From: CAYSPU01 sp964432995
GTDB lineage: Bacteria; Verrucomicrobiota; Verrucomicrobiia; Limisphaerales; JAHDYP01
Length of the DNA: 18,146 nt
Reading direction: 5' to 3'
Assembly: GCA_964432995.1 (NCBI GenBank)
Contig: CAYSPU010000109.1
Span: forward strand, 1-18,146
Shown here: positions 14,273 to 18,146 of the stretch, piece after piece
Numbering within the stretch: position 1 is the first letter of the stretch
Layout of the letters: every line of letters starts with the position of its first letter
Program-made: the position numbers and the translations under genes
Notes under the pieces: generated by a model
Databases searched by the model: none
Seen by the model: the letters and a program-made list of their open reading frames with translations, nothing else
What the model was told of the DNA's origin: nothing

Positions 14273-16009
14273 TCAACACTCGGGTAGCGCCGTTCGAGCG
14301 ACGGCCTCCAAGACGTTCATCAACTCCGGGTCCACCTCCTCGGGCTCGAGGAGGCGCGCCAACTGGCTGTAATCGGACTTGTTCATCGAGTTGGGCAAGC
14401 CGAGCTGCTTGAAGAACGAGCCGAAAACGGCCGGCAAATACTCGTCACTGACTTTGGCGGTCCGCCAGAAGGAATGGGCAGGATCATTCAAGGCCAGCGG
14501 GATGGTGTTGTCGTGGATCGCCTGTTCCATAGCCTGGCGTCGCCGCTGCAGTTCGGCACGGCCAAACAGGTCATCCGCCAGGCTGCTTTGCTCGACCCAA
14601 CGGCGGAGAAGATTCGGTGAGCAGAAGTAACTCTCCAGCTCGCGGCGGGCCAGCTTCAGCTCCTTCAGAGGCGAACCGGATTGCGGAACAACATCGGGCG
14701 TGTTGTCGAAGACCGCCAATCCGCGTAGCGCCGGGTAAGCTTCGCGCAGCCCGAAAAAGTGGGTCCGCGCCCGGTCGGCCTGGTTCATCACGTAGCAGAC
14801 GAAAGGCCGCTCCAGCGCCTGGATCGCCTGGGGATGAATCTTGGAAGCCAGAATGCGCAACGCTTCGAGATCCGTGCTGCCTTCCAGATAGAGGACCCAC
14901 CCCATGATCTCCGCCTGCAGAAACTGCTCGTAGCCCAACAACGACAGCGCCTTCTTGAGTTGGTCCGTCTGGCGAAGCACATGCGGTGTGCCAATGAATG
15001 CGACGACGGTGTCTTTGTCGGCCTCGTTGAGCACCACTTCGGAGTGGGTTGCCACGATGAGTTGGCTTCCCAACCGCCGCGCGGTTTCGGTCAACTCCGC
15101 ATAGATCTGCCGCTGGCGCAGAATCTCTAGGTGCGCATCGGGCTCATCGATCAGCACGACCGAGCCCGGTTTCCAGCGCAAGAACGCAAGCAAGAGGAGG
15201 GTCTGCTGCAAGCCGCGGCCGGCCGCCGAGAGATCCAGATCCGTTTGCCGACGATCCGTCGTTCCCGACTCGCGGTAGCTCATCTGGATTTCGCCGCGTG
15301 CGGCGATGTACTCGGGGGCGTTCAGGCGCGCTCCGAACAGACGTTCGATCTGCACGACCAGGCTTCCCCACTCGCCCTGCTCGGTCTTCTCATGTTCCGC
15401 TTCCCAGACTTTCCAGCACAGGTTCCTCAGGACATCGGCGGTCTTCCCCTGGCCGAGTGATACCTGGATGGCTCCCTCGTCAATCCGGCGCTCGTTGGCT
15501 TCCAGGCCCGACATCGGAGGCAGGTAGGCCATGCGTACGCCCTGCGCTTCCGGCGGAATCGTCGCGCGTTTGTCGCCGTTCGTCTCCAGCCGGGCGGGGC
15601 GGCAATGGATGATCTCATCGTTCGAGTAGTCGAACTCGAGGGGACACGTCCAGGCCACGCCGTCGCTCACACCGTCCACGGTGACCTGCAGAAGGACATT
15701 CTGCGTCGCCTTGGCGCCACCGTCCGGCGCCTGCCGGAGATGCTGGTCTCGCCAGAGCAGCGCGGTCGTGGGAACCGGTAGCTGGACCAGATCGCGTCGG
15801 TTCAGGACAACGCCAACACGCTGTTTCGCCGTACTCCCCTTGGCGCGTTTCTCCAACCAGGTGCGAAGGCCCAACTCCCACAGGGCCAAAGCCTGCAGCG
15901 CGGTGGTCTTCCCGGAGTTGTTTGGCCCCACGAACACGACCGGCGCCCCGAGCTGGATCGCAGCCTCGTCAAACCGCTTGAAGTTCCTAACCGTCAGTCG
16001 GGTGATCAT
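14273..16009 (-). CDS. OLD-like AAA ATPase with C-terminal TOPRIM-like domain
   Basis: Numbering from the ATG at 16009 (MITRLTVRNFKRF; a GTG at 16024 would add five residues): Walker A GPNNSGKTT (28-36), ABC-type signature LSAAGRG (260-266), Walker B VVLIDEPD (284-291) and switch histidine in ATHSE (320-324). The segment after about 370 looks like a TOPRIM domain: YLEGSTDLEAL (acidic E376), LAVFDNTPD (around D435) and RRELESYFCSPNLL. This is the architecture of overcoming-lysogenization-defect (OLD) ATP-dependent nucleases, many of which act in phage defence or restriction of foreign DNA. The usual DxD-type pair reads D-N-T here, so metal binding may be altered. The gene is first in the minus-strand run that continues into the SWIM-family and DUF6493-like genes. 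Family confidence is good; nuclease activity is uncertain. Confidence 0.82.
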   Translation of the reverse strand: MITRLTVRNFKRFDEAAIQLGAPVVFVGPNNSGKTTALQALALWELGLRTWLEKRAKGSTAKQRVGVVLNRRDLVQLPVPTTALLWRDQHLRQAPDGGAKATQNVLLQVTVDGVSDGVAWTCPLEFDYSNDEIIHCRPARLETNGDKRATIPPEAQGVRMAYLPPMSGLEANERRIDEGAIQVSLGQGKTADVLRNLCWKVWEAEHEKTEQGEWGSLVVQIERLFGARLNAPEYIAARGEIQMSYRESGTTDRRQTDLDLSAAGRGLQQTLLLLAFLRWKPGSVVLIDEPDAHLEILRQRQIYAELTETARRLGSQLIVATHSEVVLNEADKDTVVAFIGTPHVLRQTDQLKKALSLLGYEQFLQAEIMGWVLYLEGSTDLEALRILASKIHPQAIQALERPFVCYVMNQADRARTHFFGLREAYPALRGLAVFDNTPDVVPQSGSPLKELKLARRELESYFCSPNLLRRWVEQSSLADDLFGRAELQRRRQAMEQAIHDNTIPLALNDPAHSFWRTAKVSDEYLPAVFGSFFKQLGLPNSMNKSDYSQLARLLEPEEVDPELMNVLEAVARTALPEC

Positions 16010-16278
16010 GGTCGTCCGGTCCACGTCGGCTGCCGTAGCCCAGTGGACTGCACCTACCTTAGGCGCACCGCCGCCAGATGTCAGTTAGGATTTGCCCCAG
16101 CAACCTGAGGTCGCGCATCTCCAGATGGCCCGTGAATCTCAGTCTCTTGTGGGCGGGCAACACCGTTGCCCGAGAGCCTGGGGCTGGTGTCCCGACGAAT
16201 CCCCGGTGTCCACGATCGGCATGAACACTCGCGCGGGCTTTGTCCGTTGATTGCCGGCATCGGGCACCGACAGCTTCA
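16010..16278. other. Intergenic region upstream of the OLD-like gene
   Basis: This 269-nt gap should hold the OLD-like gene's promoter. I see no strong promoter. One hairpin at 16154-16172 is listed separately. A 46-codon frame (16139-16279) overlaps the stop of the upstream Tat gene but has no ribosome site and no recognisable features. Confidence 0.4.
16154..16172 (-). terminator. Possible terminator hairpin after the Tat-exported protein gene
   Basis: CGGGCAAC (16154-16161) pairs perfectly with 16165-16172 around a 3-nt loop, giving an 8-bp GC-rich stem 107 nt beyond the stop at 16279. There is no U-tract on the minus strand (CCCACAAGAG follows), so intrinsic termination is only a possibility. 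Confidence 0.3.
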
Positions 16279-17895
16279 TCACCGTGACGCCCGGGCGGTG
16301 ACGGGGGCGGATCCCGTCTTGAGCGGTCCGAGCCGCAGGGCGTGGCGTTGGGAGCCGCAGACCACCGTCAGCGTCTCCGGTTGCTCGCTCAGGTTCCAGA
16401 CCAGGACTCTGCCGGCCGTGGGGTACCACGCGCAGACCGCGGGCCGGTCTTCCTCGACGTGCGGGACCTGCGCCAGCTCCGCGCGGAGGCGGCGCTTGAA
16501 GGCGAACAGCTCCGCCAGCGATTCCACCAACGTCGTGGCCCCGGACGGACGCGAGCCCGCCGAAGAACGGCAAACCAGCCGCGGCTTGCACGCGCCCGCA
16601 CTCGACGCCAGCTCGCGCGCGTCGAAATCCGACAGGAACGTCCAGCCGTCGAAGGACAGTCGCTCGACCACTTCGAACGGGACGCCGGCAGCCAGCCAGA
16701 GGCTGAACGGTTGGTCGTCGCCGACCAGACGTTGCGCCTCGCCCCAATAGTGCTTGAACGGACCGCGCGGTCGATGCCCGGCAACCTCGCTGTGCAGCCG
16801 GGCTTGCTCGCGCATCGCGGGTCCCAGCACCGACCAATGCCCACCCGGGAACGGCGTCAGCCCGCTCATGAACATCGTGTGCCGCACGTCCGCCAGCGTG
16901 GAAATGACCAGCTTCGCCGCCATGTTCGCCGCCGAAAGCCGGTCGGCCGGATACGCCGTGGTTTCACTGAACGCGCGCTCCGGGGGAACAAAGCGCCGGT
17001 GGAACAAGGCGCTGAACAGCTCGTCCATCTTGCCTTTGACCGGCCCGAACGAGCCGTCGTCGAACATCAGCTCTCCCACGCGGAACGGCACCCGGCGGTA
17101 GTCTTGGAGTCGGATGCCGGCCTTCTCGGCGCCCAGATACATCACCATAATCCCCAGGCCGCTGCCGAACGCGCGGCGCTGTGCGCGGAACGAGGCGCTC
17201 AACTCGTCGCACGTGAAGTCCAGCCAGGCCCGGAGCAACGGCGTGAGCCGCCGCGCCGCCACGTCGCCCAGCAACTCCTCCCATCGGGAATCGGCGTAGC
17301 CGCCCGCCCGCAGAAACCCCGCGCGATGATCCGCGCAGAAACAACCGCCAATCTCGCCCGGCCCGCGCGCCAACCGGAAGTCGTCGTCCACGAAGCCCTC
17401 GCGAAATCCGAGTCGACGCAGACTTCGCAGAGCCGCGGCGTTCTCGACCGTCGCGGGCGGATGCAGCGAGGTGCCGGCAAACGTGTGGCCGTCCGGGCGC
17501 TGTCCGGTTCGCCAGTGCGCCGGCGGGGTGAGCGGGAAGTCGCCGTCCATGGCGCCGAGCGAATCGCCGGGATGCCCGAGAGGCACGGTGATCAACTGCG
17601 CTTCCAGGCCGGCGCGCGTCACCCGGTTGCGGGCGCGACCCAGCAGGTCGTCGGAGTAAGGCTGGTGACCATAGAAGTAACCGGCCAACCAGACCGTGCC
17701 CACGCCGGCGTCGCGCACGATCGCCAGCAGGTCGGGATTGGCTTCCACGACCGCCGGCGAAAGCGAGACGTGGAACGAACGCCCGGCCCGGGCGCGGGCG
17801 GCCGAGACCGGCAACGCTGGTGCCAGCAGCCCAGCCGCTGCCATGCCCGTCAGCCACTGGCGCCGGGAACAACGAATATTACGAGAACTGGTCAC
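16279..17895 (-). CDS. Tat-exported protein of unknown function, possible glycoside-hydrolase-like fold
   Basis: The 538-residue protein begins with a clear Tat signal (SRRQWL, residues 10-15, then MAAAGLLAPALPVSAARA), so it is exported folded and may bind a cofactor or be secreted to the envelope. The mature part starts FHVSLSPAVVEANPDLLAIVRDAG and alternates strand and helix in a way that suggests a TIM barrel (VGTVWLAGYFYG, AQLITVPLGHPG, REGFVDDDFRLA). A D-rich segment FVDDDFR (168-174) is followed by CFCADH (185-190). The C-terminal region has an immunoglobulin-like or beta-sandwich feel (RVLVWNLSEQPETLTVV). Similar 'DDDFR...CFC..H' patterns occur, as I recall, in uncharacterised Verrucomicrobia/Planctomycetes proteins near carbohydrate enzymes. 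Substrate and activity cannot be named. The start lies 24 nt after the stop of the DUF5615 toxin gene. Confidence 0.7.
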   Translation of the reverse strand: MTSSRNIRCSRRQWLTGMAAAGLLAPALPVSAARARAGRSFHVSLSPAVVEANPDLLAIVRDAGVGTVWLAGYFYGHQPYSDDLLGRARNRVTRAGLEAQLITVPLGHPGDSLGAMDGDFPLTPPAHWRTGQRPDGHTFAGTSLHPPATVENAAALRSLRRLGFREGFVDDDFRLARGPGEIGGCFCADHRAGFLRAGGYADSRWEELLGDVAARRLTPLLRAWLDFTCDELSASFRAQRRAFGSGLGIMVMYLGAEKAGIRLQDYRRVPFRVGELMFDDGSFGPVKGKMDELFSALFHRRFVPPERAFSETTAYPADRLSAANMAAKLVISTLADVRHTMFMSGLTPFPGGHWSVLGPAMREQARLHSEVAGHRPRGPFKHYWGEAQRLVGDDQPFSLWLAAGVPFEVVERLSFDGWTFLSDFDARELASSAGACKPRLVCRSSAGSRPSGATTLVESLAELFAFKRRLRAELAQVPHVEEDRPAVCAWYPTAGRVLVWNLSEQPETLTVVCGSQRHALRLGPLKTGSAPVTARASR

Positions 17896-17919
17896 ACGGA
17901 GTGATGCCGTCGCTGTCCA

Positions 17920-18146
17920 TCATGGCCAGATTTCCAAATAGGCGGCTTCGGCATCGGCCGCAAAGGACTCGATCTGGCTTTGGCTGCGACGCAGGAGGGC
18001 TTCTACTTCGGCGACAGTCGCATTCCCACAGCGGAGCCAGATCACTTTCGGTGGGTGACCGCGCAAGATGCTGAAGTCCGGGAAATCACTGTCCAACGTC
18101 ACGATGATCAGCCCCTCTCGGAGCGCATAATCCCAGACCTCAGCGT
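17920..18146 (-). CDS. DUF5615 PIN-like toxin, 5' end beyond window
   Basis: The minus-strand frame is open to the right edge. It reads AEVWDYALREGLIIVTLDSD, then FPDFSILRGHPPKVIWLRCG and a C-terminal helix ending AAYLEIWP. This is the hallmark C-terminal half of DUF5615 proteins, small (about 110-120 residues) PIN-fold relatives of VapC/Mut7-C nucleases: the strand LIIVTLDSDF carries the acidic residues, and RGHPPKVIWLRCGN is a family signature. About 40 N-terminal residues, including the first catalytic aspartate, lie outside the window. A GTG inside the frame at 18102 would give a 60-residue form, which I do not believe is the start. Such toxins are normally encoded after a DUF433 antitoxin, which would be to the right of this window. 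The Tat gene follows after 24 nt. Confidence 0.8.
   Translation of the reverse strand, partial: AEVWDYALREGLIIVTLDSDFPDFSILRGHPPKVIWLRCGNATVAEVEALLRRSQSQIESFAADAEAAYLEIWP

Noticed and set aside
16139..16279. 46-codon frame (MKLSVPDAGN...) overlapping the Tat gene stop
   Set aside because: No ribosome site, no recognisable motif, and the overlap with a stop is easily a coincidence; left as unannotated intergenic sequence.
16342..17904. 520-codon plus-strand frame
   Set aside because: Antisense to the Tat-exported protein, which has a convincing signal peptide and fold pattern; this frame is Arg/Gln-rich with no features.

Overview
The window is a GC-rich, densely coded bacterial segment with mostly minus-strand genes. 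Several features fit the Verrucomicrobiota (possibly a Limisphaerales/Pedosphaera-like lineage): Tat-exported Gfo/Idh/MocA oxidoreductases, many starts without a Shine-Dalgarno, GTAG-headed REP-like hairpins, and a tract of roughly 7-bp tandem repeats. This assignment is inference; no rRNA or other phylogenetic marker is present. No tRNA, rRNA, CRISPR array or complete insertion sequence was seen.

Layout, left to right. (1) 1-3341: a YdcF/ElyC-like DUF218 membrane protein cut by the window edge, a perfect 38-bp palindrome upstream of it, a GspE/PilB-type secretion ATPase lacking the usual N-terminal domain, and a Tat-exported Gfo/Idh/MocA oxidoreductase, all on the minus strand. (2) 3553-5674: a YidR-like (DUF3748) beta-propeller protein and the undecaprenyl-diphosphate phosphatase UppP, tightly spaced on the minus strand. 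(3) 5803-7760: two plus-strand SPFH/band-7 membrane proteins overlapping by 4 bp, divergent from uppP. (4) 7761-8218: a non-coding convergent region packed with repeats: a heptad-repeat inverted array, three REP-like hairpins with GTAG/GCAG heads, and a nested inverted repeat touching the next stop codon.

(5) 8219-16009: a minus-strand run of five genes, read in the order OLD-like AAA/TOPRIM ATPase, the N-terminal part of a SWIM-associated family protein, a large DUF6493-like helical-repeat protein, a four-helix membrane protein with two similar cytoplasmic halves, and an SDH-family Clp-fold serine proteinase. The last two overlap by 4 bp. (6) 16279-18146: a Tat-exported protein of unknown function and the 3' part of a DUF5615 PIN-like toxin that runs off the right edge.

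How the genes may work together: UppP and the DUF218 protein point to envelope or lipid-carrier metabolism. The SPFH pair facing a ClpP-like proteinase resembles the SPFH/protease partnerships known elsewhere. The OLD-SWIM-DUF6493-membrane-protease run is the most unusual part and is the best candidate for an undescribed, defence-like or proteolytic system. However, the SWIM/DUF6493 junction looks damaged or frameshifted, so this copy may not be intact.
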